DNA of 64,000 bases from Thermus thermophilus HB8 (GTDB lineage Bacteria; Deinococcota; Deinococci; Deinococcales; Thermaceae), in the NCBI RefSeq assembly GCF_000091545.1, contig NC_006462.1, forward strand, positions 192,993 through 256,992. Reading direction: 5' to 3'. Below, one piece after another: positions 34,332 to 42,661 of the stretch. Below the pieces are notes generated by a model. That model did no database searches. It was given only the letters and a program-made list of their open reading frames with translations, and was not told the DNA's origin. Each line of letters opens with the position of its first letter. Positions within the stretch are counted from its first letter, which is position 1. Made by a program: the position numbers and the translations under genes.

Positions 34332-35245
34332 TGGCCAATCCTCTACGAGGCTAACGAGGTTTGCAACCATCGCTGTTCACCCTCCTTTCGGCCTTCATCC
34401 TATGTTTCAATCCTCTACGAGGCTGACGAGGTTTGCAACTCCCAAGGGGGGGCTTCACCCCGCGAACAACGCACTCGCCGTTTCAATCCTCTACGAGGCT
34501 GACGGGGTTTGCAACGGGGCTCACCCCCCAACCCCATACCCCCCCGGATGGGTTTCAATCCTCTACGAGGCTGACGGGGTTTGCAACGGAGTCCGGCGAT
34601 GAGGGCGTAGAAGCGCCCATTCCTGTTTCAATCCTCTACGAGGCTGACGGGGTTTGCAACGCGGATAGGGCATAGCGATAGGGTGGCCGTAGTGGGGTTT
34701 CAATCCTCTACGAGGCTGACGGGGTTTGCAACGGGTACATCACATGGGCGGACGTGGTGAAGAGGAGGGTTTCAATCCTCTACGAGGCTGACGGGGTTTG
34801 CAACCCAAAAGACCAAAAGGGCGATAAGGATGCTTATCACTCAGTTTCAATCCTCTACGAGGCTGACGGGGTTTGCAACCAGGAGGGCCGCCGGGGAGTA
34901 GCTGGGCTGGGCCCGGTTTCAATCCTCTACGAGGCTGACGGGGTTTGCAACGCTGGTGGACGAGCTGGCTGAGGGGCTTCCCAAGCCGTTTCAATCCTCT
35001 ACGAGGCTGACGGGGTTTGCAACGGAGGCCCCCCTGGACTGGAGAGAGGGGTATCGGCTGTTTCAATCCTCTACGAGGCTGACGGGGTTTGCAACGTGGC
35101 AGCGGTGCCAGATTGACAACGTGGACTACAACGTTTCAATCCTCTACGAGGCTGACGGGGTTTGCAACAGGATTAGGTTGTGCTGTTCAGCCTCCCTTTC
35201 CACAACCCAGTTTCAATCCTCTACGAGGCTGACGGGGTTTGCAAC
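34332..35245 (-). CRISPR. CRISPR array of the type I locus, 13 repeats and 12 spacers
   Basis: 36-nt repeat, on the plus strand GTTTCAATCCTCTACGAGGC then TGACGGGGTTTGCAAC. Starts: 34332 (degenerate 5' end), 34404, 34480, 34552, 34625, 34697, 34769, 34844, 34916, 34988, 35060, 35133, 35210. Spacers 35-41 nt. The leader is on the right (35246-35489), so transcription is leftwards and the degenerate unit is leader-distal. Distal repeats carry variants (CTAACGAGG, CTGACGAGG), the other eleven CTGACGGGG. Stem TCCTCTACGAGG-like dyad fits Cas6 cleavage. Confidence 0.97.
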
Positions 35246-35489
35246 GGCCCCCTCCAGGAAGCGGCTCCAGGCGGGGGGTCTTGAGGCCATTTTCGCACGC
35301 GGGGGGATTATGCGTCAACCTGGAAGAGGAGCCGTGGGACTAAAGTGGGACTTTCCTTCTCCAGGACGAGTGCGCACGCGCACGAGGGGAAAGAACAAGT
35401 ATGCAATTCAAAAGAGCAGCCTTCTGTACAGCAAAAACCCCCGGTTTGGCACAGGGGGTTTGCATAAGGTGGCCTTCGCGCTCGCTAGA
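35246..35489 (-). repeat. Leader plus terminator, left arm of ~244 bp inverted repeat
   Basis: Reverse complement of 45871-46115 with no mismatch that I could find; one extra G sits next to the first repeat on the right copy. It includes the cas2 stop codon, an intrinsic terminator and the array leader. On this side it acts on the minus strand: ends the cas4-cas1-cas2 transcript, then serves as leader for the array at 34332-35245. Confidence 0.92.
35433..35458 (-). terminator. Intrinsic terminator after cas4-cas1-cas2
   Basis: Minus strand CCCCC, 10-nt loop, CGGGGG followed by TTTTT, about 27 bp after the cas2 stop. Identical copy at 45902-45927. Confidence 0.8.
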
Positions 35490-35769
35490 CGAAGTCGGGG
35501 TCCTCGAGGCGCTTCAACCCCTCGTGGCCGATGCGCCAGGTGCGTCCCACCGCCTCCGGGGGCAAGAAGTACACCGCCAAAACGTCCTCCTCCTTGTTGA
35601 CCAGGGCTTCCAGCTTGCCCTTGAGGTGGGCCCACTGCTCCCGGGTCAACCGGGCTTCAAACACGGAGTACTGCCGCCTTTCGCCAAAGCCCTTGAGCAG
35701 CTTGGCAAGCCGCGCCCGCCGACGGTCGTCAGGGGTATCGTAGGCGATGACCAGGTACAGTTCCCTCAT
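35485..35769 (-). CDS. cas2: Cas2 of the type I locus
   Basis: 94 residues, MRELYLVIAYDTPDDRRRAR start typical of the ferredoxin-like Cas2, with RRQYSVFEARLTREQWAHLK. ATG 35769 overlaps the cas1 stop (ATGA). The stop codon lies inside the inverted-repeat arm. Together with Cas1 and Cas4 it would add spacers to the two arrays with this repeat. Confidence 0.93.
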   Translation of the reverse strand: MRELYLVIAYDTPDDRRRARLAKLLKGFGERRQYSVFEARLTREQWAHLKGKLEALVNKEEDVLAVYFLPPEAVGRTWRIGHEGLKRLEDPDFV

Positions 35770-36743
35770 CGCACCGCAAAAGGCTCGTAGCGGGGAAGCT
35801 CCCCTAGGAGGTGCTTGACCAGGATCCGGGCTTGGGCTAAGAGGATTTCGCGATAGGCCAGGCGCTTTCCCAGAAGGGGGTGCTGTATCCGCTCGTTTAG
35901 TCGCCCTTCCCAAGCCCTTAAGAACTTGGGCCACGCCTCTTTCCGTAGACGGGGGAAACCTTCGCTGTCGTCAAAGTCCTCGAGGGTCACCCGGCGGTTG
36001 TTGAGGAGACTTAGAACCACCGAGTCCGCAAGGACGCTCCGGAACTCTTCCATCAGGTCCAACGCTAACGAGGGGCGGCCGTAGCGGACCTCGTGGAGGT
36101 AGCCCACATAAGGGTCAAGCCCGGCCACGAGGAGGGCGCTTTCGCACTCCTTGGCGAGGAGGGTGTAGGCCAGGGAGAGGAGGCTGTTGGCCGGGTCCCG
36201 GGGCGGGCGGCGGCTCCGCTCCCCAAAGGCGAACTCTTCCGGCAAAAGCTCTGCAAAGGCCCGGAAGTAGAGGTCGGCGGCCCGACCCTCCGCGCCCCTT
36301 AGCGCTTCCTCATCTTGGGCGCGCTCGGCCTCTAAGAGGGCTTCCTTGAGCCTTTCCCAGCCCTCGGCCCCGTTGCGCCTTAGGAAGACGAGGCCATTTC
36401 GGATCTTCCCCAAAACGAAGCGCTGGGCCAAGGCGAGCTTCCACGTGGGCTCCAGGTAGGCTTTGAACTGGGCTACCCGAGCAGGAGCGTTCTTGGACGG
36501 GGTACGGGTGAGGCCCGCGTAGTAAGTCCCGGTGGGGGAGAGGTAGTGAATACCGACACCCTCTTGGGCGCAGTGCTTGAGGAGGGCTGGGGTTACCACC
36601 GCGTTGCCCAGGATCACGATCTCCTCCACCGCGATGAGGGGTTTTTGCAGGAGCACCTCCCGCCCAGCCCGGCGGGACACCTTGAGGGTTCCCCCCTCCT
36701 TGGAAAGGTAGGCTTCGTTTTCCAGGACGTAGACTACGCCCAC
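35766..36743 (-). CDS. cas1: Cas1 of the type I locus
   Basis: About 325 residues. Beta-domain start GVVYVLENEAYLSKEGGTLK, then NAVVTPALLKHCAQEGVGIHYLS. The catalytic domain has PANSLLSLAYTLLAKECESA (Glu), GYLHEVRYGRPSLALDLMEEFR (His and Asp/Glu). I choose GTG 36743, with AAGGGGGT upstream; GTG 36764 is the alternative. Overlaps cas4 by 10 bp and cas2 by 4. Belongs to the non-I-E branch of Cas1. Confidence 0.94.
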   Translation of the reverse strand: MGVVYVLENEAYLSKEGGTLKVSRRAGREVLLQKPLIAVEEIVILGNAVVTPALLKHCAQEGVGIHYLSPTGTYYAGLTRTPSKNAPARVAQFKAYLEPTWKLALAQRFVLGKIRNGLVFLRRNGAEGWERLKEALLEAERAQDEEALRGAEGRAADLYFRAFAELLPEEFAFGERSRRPPRDPANSLLSLAYTLLAKECESALLVAGLDPYVGYLHEVRYGRPSLALDLMEEFRSVLADSVVLSLLNNRRVTLEDFDDSEGFPRLRKEAWPKFLRAWEGRLNERIQHPLLGKRLAYREILLAQARILVKHLLGELPRYEPFAVR

Positions 36744-37318
36744 CCCGCCACCCCCTTCCGCCACAGCTCGGGCTGGCAGGCGCCCCGTACGCTACACCCC
36801 TCGCACTTGGAGGGGGGAACCTCTACCCTTGGGGGGCGAGGGCTTTGGAGAAGGGCCCGCATTCGGACTACAGCCGCCTCCACGGCGCGAAAGAGCTCTG
36901 GGGTGAAAACCACTTCCCGGCGGGTGTGGCTTTTGTGGTAGTAAACGAATCCCCTCCGGGCCTTGATCCCTCTGGATTCCCGGAGACAAAGGGCCTGAGC
37001 GGCAAGCTGCACGGCATCGGAGAGGTAGGCCTCTTCCTTGGCCCGGCCCAGCTTGTACTCCACGGGGCAGGCCTCCCCCCGCCGCCACTCCAGCCGATCC
37101 ACCACTCCAAGAAGCCCAAGCCGGTCCGACCACACCCAAAGCCCGCTCTCCTCCCCCGGCTCGGTGTAGGCCCTTTCGTGGAGGTAGTGGCCCTCAATCA
37201 GGTGGTGGTTGGCGTGCGCTTCCCCCAGGACGTACTCCAGATAGAAGCGCCGGGGGCAGTAGACCACCGTGTTCACCTTGGAGAGGGGCAGGTATTCCAC
37301 GGCTCCCCCATGGCCCAT
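36734..37318 (-). CDS. cas4: Cas4 nuclease of the type I locus
   Basis: 194 residues. One Cys near the N-terminus (NTVVYCPRRFYLEYVLGEAH) and three near the C-terminus (SKCEGCSVRGAC) form the Fe-S site of RecB-type Cas4. The nuclease core has LLGVVDRLEW and PVEYKLGRAK (D, ExK) followed by QLAAQALCL. Cas4 trims prespacers and checks PAMs. ATG 37318; first gene of the leftward adaptation operon. Confidence 0.93.
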   Translation of the reverse strand: MGHGGAVEYLPLSKVNTVVYCPRRFYLEYVLGEAHANHHLIEGHYLHERAYTEPGEESGLWVWSDRLGLLGVVDRLEWRRGEACPVEYKLGRAKEEAYLSDAVQLAAQALCLRESRGIKARRGFVYYHKSHTRREVVFTPELFRAVEAAVVRMRALLQSPRPPRVEVPPSKCEGCSVRGACQPELWRKGVAGWA

Positions 37319-37418
37319 GCCCTAGACCTACCTCGGGGGCGTCGCGCCCTTGGGTGACACGTGTCTGTCACCGAGGGAAGTGGCCGAAAGGTTCTCGGTT
37401 GAGCCCTGGAGGTGAGCC

Positions 37419-37583
37419 GTGGGCCTGCGGTGGGCTTTGACCCTTCTTGTCCTGGGACTGGCCGCCTGCAACGGTGGTGGGTACAACGCCAGCGGCACCT
37501 GGGAAGGTGTGGCCACGAACCGGAGCTATCCCTTTCCCTCTCTCGGACCCGCCTTCAAAGCTCGGGCTTTTCCCATGGGATAG
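37419..37583 (+). CDS. Short lipoprotein ORF, probably truncated
   Basis: 54 codons from GTG 37419 with CTGGAGGTG 5 bp upstream. GLRWALTLLVLGLAACNGGG is a lipoprotein signal with lipobox LAAC. The mature part is only ~38 residues and ends SLGPAFKARAFPMG, so the gene looks cut short. It lies in the otherwise empty 37319-37683 gap between the divergent cas4 and WYL genes. May be a relic unrelated to CRISPR. Confidence 0.5.
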   Translation: MGLRWALTLLVLGLAACNGGGYNASGTWEGVATNRSYPFPSLGPAFKARAFPMG

Positions 37584-37683
37584 GGGCTCCTGGCCCAAAA
37601 GACGGCGGCGCTTCTGGAGGAAGGGCGGTAAGCCGGGTGGCCTTTGGGGGGAGGAGGGGTTTGTGGTAGAATGGGCCCAATCT

Positions 37684-38667
37684 ATGGAAAGCCGCCTGCC
37701 GGACTTCCTTCGCCTTCTTAGGGAAAGCCCCAAAGGGCTTCCCGTGCGGGAGATCGCCGCCCGGCTCGGAGTGAGGCGGCAGAGCGTTTACCGCCTGAGG
37801 GACAAGGCGCAAAGCCTCGGGGTCTGGGTGGAAACCCACGGAGAAAACCCGGAGGTCCCCCCTGGGTGGATGCGCCTCGAGGCGCCCTTAGAAGTGACCG
37901 TCCGCCTCACCCTCGAGGAGGCCGAGGCCCTAAGGGCTGCCGTGGAGCGGATGGAACCCTTGACCCCCTTGGCCAAAAGGGCCTTGGAACGCTTGGCCCT
38001 CCGCACCCTTGCCGCGCCCGGGAAGGACCGGCAGGACCCCGTGGTCTACACCCCCCTGGCGGACGAGTACCCCCCGGGGCTTTTTGAGCGGGCGGTGCGG
38101 GCCATCCGGGAGCGGCGAACCTGCCAGGTCACCTACAAGAACGCCAAAGGGGAGGTCAAGACCTACCGCTTTGACCCCTACGCCCTCATTGCCCGCGACC
38201 CGCACCTCTACCTGGTGGGGGCCAACCACAACTCCCGGCGGGCGGGGCACGACCCCGTGAAGGACCTTAGGCTGGACCAGATCCTGGACCTTCGGCTTAC
38301 TCGCGAGCGTTTTAGGAAGCCCCGCTTTGACGTGCGGGCCTACGCGCAACGCCGCTTCCGGGCCTTCGCCGGGGAGGGGGCTCCCGTGCGGGTCCGGGTG
38401 CGCTTTAGCCCTGAGAAGGCGGGCTTCATCCGCCGGACCCGCCGCCACCCCACCCAGGTGGTGGAGGACCTCCCCGACGGGAGCGTGGTCTGGCAGGTGG
38501 AGGTGCCCCTCTCTGAGGACCTGGTGCACTTCATCGTGGGCTACGGCCCCCACGCCACCGTGCTGGAGCCCGAGGAGCTGAGGCGGCGGGTGGTGGCCTG
38601 GGCCAAGGGGGCGGTGGCGGCAAACGAGGGGGTTTTGTCACCGGAAGGGGTGACGGGACTGGATTAA
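37684..38667 (+). CDS. WYL-domain transcription regulator of the type I locus
   Basis: 327 residues. N-terminal helix-turn-helix (REIAARLGVRRQSVYRLRDK), middle helical region, WYL domain (RFDPYALIARDPHLYLVGAN) and C-terminal WCX part (PDGSVVWQVEVPLSEDLVHF). ATG 37684 lies 12 bp after a -10 box TAGAAT (37667-37672), so translation may be nearly leaderless. It is first in the effector operon and would control that promoter; WYL domains are known to sense nucleic-acid ligands in CRISPR and other defence loci. Confidence 0.88.
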   Translation: MESRLPDFLRLLRESPKGLPVREIAARLGVRRQSVYRLRDKAQSLGVWVETHGENPEVPPGWMRLEAPLEVTVRLTLEEAEALRAAVERMEPLTPLAKRALERLALRTLAAPGKDRQDPVVYTPLADEYPPGLFERAVRAIRERRTCQVTYKNAKGEVKTYRFDPYALIARDPHLYLVGANHNSRRAGHDPVKDLRLDQILDLRLTRERFRKPRFDVRAYAQRRFRAFAGEGAPVRVRVRFSPEKAGFIRRTRRHPTQVVEDLPDGSVVWQVEVPLSEDLVHFIVGYGPHATVLEPEELRRRVVAWAKGAVAANEGVLSPEGVTGLD

Positions 38668-38684
38668 CCTGCCCTGAGGTTAGG

Positions 38685-40985
38685 ATGGAGCGGGTGATGG
38701 TACAAGCTTCTACCGTGGCTAGGGCCAAGCGGCTCGTGGCCGACGTGCGTTTCGGCGAGGCTCCTAGGGAAGCCCTCTTGGCCTATAAAGAAGCGCTTGA
38801 CGAGCCGGAGTTTGCGGCCTTCCTGGAACGGATAGATCCCCGGATCGTACGCTACCTGCGCGTGGCGCCTGGGGGTTCGCAGGCCCTCTCTGATCCCAAG
38901 GGCAAGGACCTGCTCCTGTACCTCCATCCCTTGCCCGGTGAGCGCCAGATGCGGGCTGCCTACGAGGTGGCGATTGAGGGCTTCCTGGAGCACCTCGAGG
39001 CCAAAGGCTACCCCGTGGTGGAGCGAGGTGCAGGCTGGGTGAAGGCGTACGTGAGCCCCAAGGCCCCGTCCTTGGACCTCGAGGGGGCCTGGAAGGCCTA
39101 CATAGAGGAAGCCTTTAGCCTGGAGGGGCTTTCGGCTAGGCTTCTTCCCCTTCTGAACTCCGTGCGGCTAGCCGGGCGGGGCATCAGCGCCCCCAAGGTG
39201 CCCGTGCCCACCCTGGGAGCCCGGGACTTCCTCGCCGCCTGGTACCTCGCCAACCTGCTTTCCGTCAAAGAGCGTCTAGCCTGGCGGGATCAGGAAATAC
39301 GCCGCCTAGAGGAGGAGGCTTCCCGCCTTCCTGAAGGTTCGGAGAAGTCCAGGAAGCTCCGGGAGCTGGAAAAGCGGCGGCAGGACCAAGAGAAGGAGCT
39401 TAAGAAATACGGGGGGGAGCTTCGGAAGAAGTGGGAAGAAATCGTCCGGGAGGAAGAGAAAAGGGCCGAAAAGCGGCGCAAGCTGGAAGAGCGGCTGCAA
39501 AGGGCCAAACCCAAGGATAGGCCCCGCTTAGAGAACGAGCTTTTGGCCCTCGAGCCTCCCCTCGCCGAGTGGGCTCTAGAGGGTCTGGAAAAAGCCAAAG
39601 ACGACCCCGGACGGCTTTGGACGTGGCTGGACCCGGAAAGCCCCGAGGCTCCCGGGGCGATCCAGAGGCTTAAGCCGTATCTGGGGCGCTTCGGCCCTTT
39701 GGCCAAAGGGCAGCTCAACACCGCTGTGGGCAACAAGTTTACCAAGATCCTCGAGGAGCTCCTCCGCCTCCTCAGCCTTTCGTCCCCCGATGTGGAGGTG
39801 CCGCCTCTGGTTTCCGAAACCCCCTTTGCCTTGGACCTAAGGGATCCGGGGGATAAAGCCGATGTCTGTTACGGGTGCGGGCGCCCCCTGGGCAAGGACA
39901 AGCTCAAGGCCAGCAAGCTGGTGTTCGCCAGCCCAAGCCAGCGCCTGCAAAGCGGAAATGGTCAGGAAGAGCCCTGGGTCTGCCCTTCCTGCGCCGCCCT
40001 TGCCCTCCTTTCCCCCATCAAACCCGGGGAGGGGAGCGTCTTGGTGCAGGTAGGAAGCTATGGGGCTCCCGAGGCGGCCAAGCACTTCGCCCGCCTCCTG
40101 GTTACGGGAACCCTGCACGTGGCAGCCGGGCGCTACCTGCTCCTAAATAGCCCACAGGTAGGGGGGAAGCCCTTGGCCCAAGCTTTGGGCCGCGTGGTCT
40201 ACGCCCTCCAGGCCTTGGGGCAAGAGGTAAACCCCAAGGTCCTGGAGCGCTTTCCCTTCTACCTGGTGGAGGGCGCGCAAGAAATCCCCCTTCCCCCTAG
40301 AGCGCTCTGGCTTTCCCACGTCCTGCAAAGGGCCTTTGCCTCCCGGCCGGATGAGGGCGGCGAGGTCAACCGCCCCTTGGGGGAGGCCTTGCGCTATGCC
40401 CTGGGCGACCTTCCCTGGCATGCCCTGTACACCTTGGCGCGGCGCTATGGCCGGGTGGCCGATCGGTTTTCGCTGGAGGATGGCCTGATGCGGTATGCGA
40501 GCCTTTTGGAAAAGGAGGTGGGCATGAAGGAAAACACGGACCTTTCCCAACGTTTCCGGGACGTGGCCGGCCTCACCGGGCTTCTCAGCGCCTGGGTGGG
40601 GTACGTGGAGGGCCAGGTGGGCCGGAACTCCCAGGAAGCCAAACGGGCGGTGGTGAAGCTTCTGGATAACCTGGAGCGCCCTGGGGACTTCCTGTACGTG
40701 GCCGCCTACCACCTGGACAGCACCCAGGCCCGGCTTTACGAGGCGGGCGGGGCTTTCTTCTACCAGGAGGCCAAGCGGCTCCTCCAGGAGGCGGGGGCCA
40801 GGGCGCAGGAGGCGGAGGAAGGCTCGGGCCGCTTCCTGACCGTCTCCCAGGACGACCTTCACCGGGTTTACGCGCACCTGGCGGCGCGCTATCCGGGCAA
40901 GGCCTGGGAAGGGTTTATCTACGAGGTGCGTCTAAGTCTGGCCTCGAGGTTCCCCCAGTACATCCGGATGGAGAAGGAGGGTTAG
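38685..40985 (+). CDS. Type I CRISPR large subunit (Cas8/Cas10d-like), unusual
   Basis: 766 residues from ATG 38685. By position before cas7-cas5-cas3-cas6 it should be the effector large subunit. A treble-clef style zinc site is formed by C395-C398 and C433-C436 (VCYGCGRP, VCPSCAAL), as in Cas8b/Cas10d. Residues ~195-290 are a highly charged coiled coil. I see no HD motif at the N-terminus and no GGDD-type palm motif, so it is not a typical Cas10d. Helical C-terminus. Name of the subtype stays open between I-B-like Cas8 and an HD-less I-D relative. Confidence 0.7.
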   Translation: MERVMVQASTVARAKRLVADVRFGEAPREALLAYKEALDEPEFAAFLERIDPRIVRYLRVAPGGSQALSDPKGKDLLLYLHPLPGERQMRAAYEVAIEGFLEHLEAKGYPVVERGAGWVKAYVSPKAPSLDLEGAWKAYIEEAFSLEGLSARLLPLLNSVRLAGRGISAPKVPVPTLGARDFLAAWYLANLLSVKERLAWRDQEIRRLEEEASRLPEGSEKSRKLRELEKRRQDQEKELKKYGGELRKKWEEIVREEEKRAEKRRKLEERLQRAKPKDRPRLENELLALEPPLAEWALEGLEKAKDDPGRLWTWLDPESPEAPGAIQRLKPYLGRFGPLAKGQLNTAVGNKFTKILEELLRLLSLSSPDVEVPPLVSETPFALDLRDPGDKADVCYGCGRPLGKDKLKASKLVFASPSQRLQSGNGQEEPWVCPSCAALALLSPIKPGEGSVLVQVGSYGAPEAAKHFARLLVTGTLHVAAGRYLLLNSPQVGGKPLAQALGRVVYALQALGQEVNPKVLERFPFYLVEGAQEIPLPPRALWLSHVLQRAFASRPDEGGEVNRPLGEALRYALGDLPWHALYTLARRYGRVADRFSLEDGLMRYASLLEKEVGMKENTDLSQRFRDVAGLTGLLSAWVGYVEGQVGRNSQEAKRAVVKLLDNLERPGDFLYVAAYHLDSTQARLYEAGGAFFYQEAKRLLQEAGARAQEAEEGSGRFLTVSQDDLHRVYAHLAARYPGKAWEGFIYEVRLSLASRFPQYIRMEKEG

Positions 40986-40986
40986 G

Positions 40987-41868
40987 ATGGCGAGCGGACT
41001 CACCCCCAAAGGCGAGGCCCTGTACCACTGGGACATCTACGCCCTGCTCTACGCCCCCCAGGAGGTCTACTTTGGCCACGAGACCCAGGTGAACGTGAAC
41101 CTCATTGAGACCGTAAGCCTCCCCGACGGGAGCGAGCGGGTTTACCTTTCCCCCACCAAGCGCCGCGGGGTGGAGCGGCGGGCCCTCCTTTACGCTCCCG
41201 TGGAGCGGAATGGGCAGCACCTTTACCTCACCGACCTCCTGAACTGCGGCATCCCCAACACCTGTGGCCGGGAGAACTGCCCCGTCTGCCGGGTCTACGG
41301 GGCCTTGGTCACGGAGCGGCGGGGGAATACCGAACGCACCACTTTCATCGGCCGGCTCACCCACGGAGGTGGCGTGTCCATACCCGCTTGGCAGCCCCTG
41401 GAAAAGCAGCGGGCCATGCACCCTTCCGACCTTAGGCGGGAGTCGGGCGAAGAGCCCCAGCCCTTCAGGCGGCAGTACGGGGCTCCGGGCCTCCTCTTCC
41501 CCGTGTACAACCACGTCCTTGCCGCGAGCGAAAGGGAGTTCCGGGCGGTGGCCTACGCCTTCCTGGCAAGCCTTCCTCGGCTCGGGGCGGGAAACCCCAA
41601 AGGGCTGGACCTCTACGAGGACGAGACCTTCGGCCCCTACCTGGTCCTGGACCGCTACAAGGCCCCTTTGGGGCGGCGGGTGGTCCTCCCGCCCACCCTT
41701 AAGGACCCCGGGGAGGCCCTGGCGGAGTTCCGGCGCAGGGCGGAGGATGCCCCCGAAGGAGAAGCGCTTTTCCAGCGCCACCGGGGGAGGGCGGCCTTGG
41801 AGGCGCTTCGGAGGTTGGCCAAGGCTTTTGTGGAGGAGGACCTTCCGGCTCTGGCTTCCGCTTCCTAA
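40987..41868 (+). CDS. cas7: Cas7-type backbone with four-Cys cluster (Csc2-like)
   Basis: 293 residues, ATG one base after the previous stop. Ferredoxin-like Cas7 features: PQEVYFGHETQVNVNLIETV near the start, then a cysteine cluster C87, C93, C98, C101 (NCGIPNTCGRENCPVCRVYG), likely zinc-binding. The C-P-V-C-x-x-Y-G element is typical of Csc2 and of type III Csm3/Cmr4 rather than I-B Cas7. It would coat the crRNA spacer. Confidence 0.78.
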   Translation: MASGLTPKGEALYHWDIYALLYAPQEVYFGHETQVNVNLIETVSLPDGSERVYLSPTKRRGVERRALLYAPVERNGQHLYLTDLLNCGIPNTCGRENCPVCRVYGALVTERRGNTERTTFIGRLTHGGGVSIPAWQPLEKQRAMHPSDLRRESGEEPQPFRRQYGAPGLLFPVYNHVLAASEREFRAVAYAFLASLPRLGAGNPKGLDLYEDETFGPYLVLDRYKAPLGRRVVLPPTLKDPGEALAEFRRRAEDAPEGEALFQRHRGRAALEALRRLAKAFVEEDLPALASAS

Positions 41869-41869
41869 C

Positions 41870-42661
41870 ATGCACGCCATCGCCCTCAGGATCCGGCCCA
41901 CCTCGGCCCTCACCTTCCGGGTGCTTCCCGGCTCCATCCTGGACATCGCCACCTACCCCTTCGTCCCGCCCACCACCCTTTCGGGATGGCTAAGGCGGCT
42001 CTTCTGGGCCCAGGAGGGCCTCCTTCCCCCGGATCAGAGGGAGGGGAACACCCCCCGCTTCTACGTCCTCCCCCGGCGATACCTTCCCCTTGGGGCGTAC
42101 CCCGTGGGGGAGTGGAGGGTCCACCGCACCCATCGGCATGGGCCAAGGGCCTTCACCCACAGCGAGTTTTCCCGCCTGCGCCGGGAAGGCAAGCCCCCCA
42201 AGGGAGGGGACCTTCAGCTGCATACTTGGGAGTACCTCCTGGCCGAGGAGTTTTTGGGGGCGGTTTTGGCGGAGAAGGAGGAGGACCTCCGGCGCCTCCA
42301 GGGTCTTGTGGGCTACGGGGCCAAGCTGGGCAAGGAGGGCTTCGCCTACCTCGAGGCCGTGGGCGAACCCCTGGAGGTCCGCCTCGAGGAAGGGGATGCG
42401 CCCTTCACCCCCGTTCGTGCGGAAGCCTGGGGCGGGGCCATCCAGGGGGCTTACCCCCTCTACCGCTTCCGCTTTGGGGAGGCTGAAGACCCGGACCCCG
42501 CAAGCCCCGACCCCAGTCCGGTCATAGGGTACGAGGGGGCCTACTTTGTTCTCCCCCGTGGGCGGGGCCTGGCCAAAGGTTTTTCCTTGGAAGGGCGGTT
42601 TTTCGCTTGGGATCTGGTGGAGTTCCTATGGGCGAGGGCATCGGGAGGGTCTTCTTCCTAA
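41870..42661 (+). CDS. cas5: Cas5 subunit of the type I locus
   Basis: 263 residues from ATG 41870, one base after the cas7 stop. RIRPTSALTFRVLPGSILDI and TYPFVPPTTLSGWLRRLFWA give the Cas5 ferredoxin-like start with its Y-P-x-P-P-T-T-L loop, as in Cas5 of types I-A/I-B. C-terminal Gly-rich region (GRGLAKGFSLEG). Caps the crRNA 5' end. Overlaps cas3 by 34 bp. Confidence 0.82.
   Translation: MHAIALRIRPTSALTFRVLPGSILDIATYPFVPPTTLSGWLRRLFWAQEGLLPPDQREGNTPRFYVLPRRYLPLGAYPVGEWRVHRTHRHGPRAFTHSEFSRLRREGKPPKGGDLQLHTWEYLLAEEFLGAVLAEKEEDLRRLQGLVGYGAKLGKEGFAYLEAVGEPLEVRLEEGDAPFTPVRAEAWGGAIQGAYPLYRFRFGEAEDPDPASPDPSPVIGYEGAYFVLPRGRGLAKGFSLEGRFFAWDLVEFLWARASGGSSS

Noticed and set aside
34186..35600. Frames reading FQSSTRLTGFAT and similar across the second array
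   Set aside because: Translations of the 36-nt CRISPR repeat.
38685..40985. Calling the large subunit Cas10d and the locus plain type I-D
   Set aside because: No N-terminal HD motif is visible in it and the HD domain is fused to Cas3; only Cas7 looks I-D-like.
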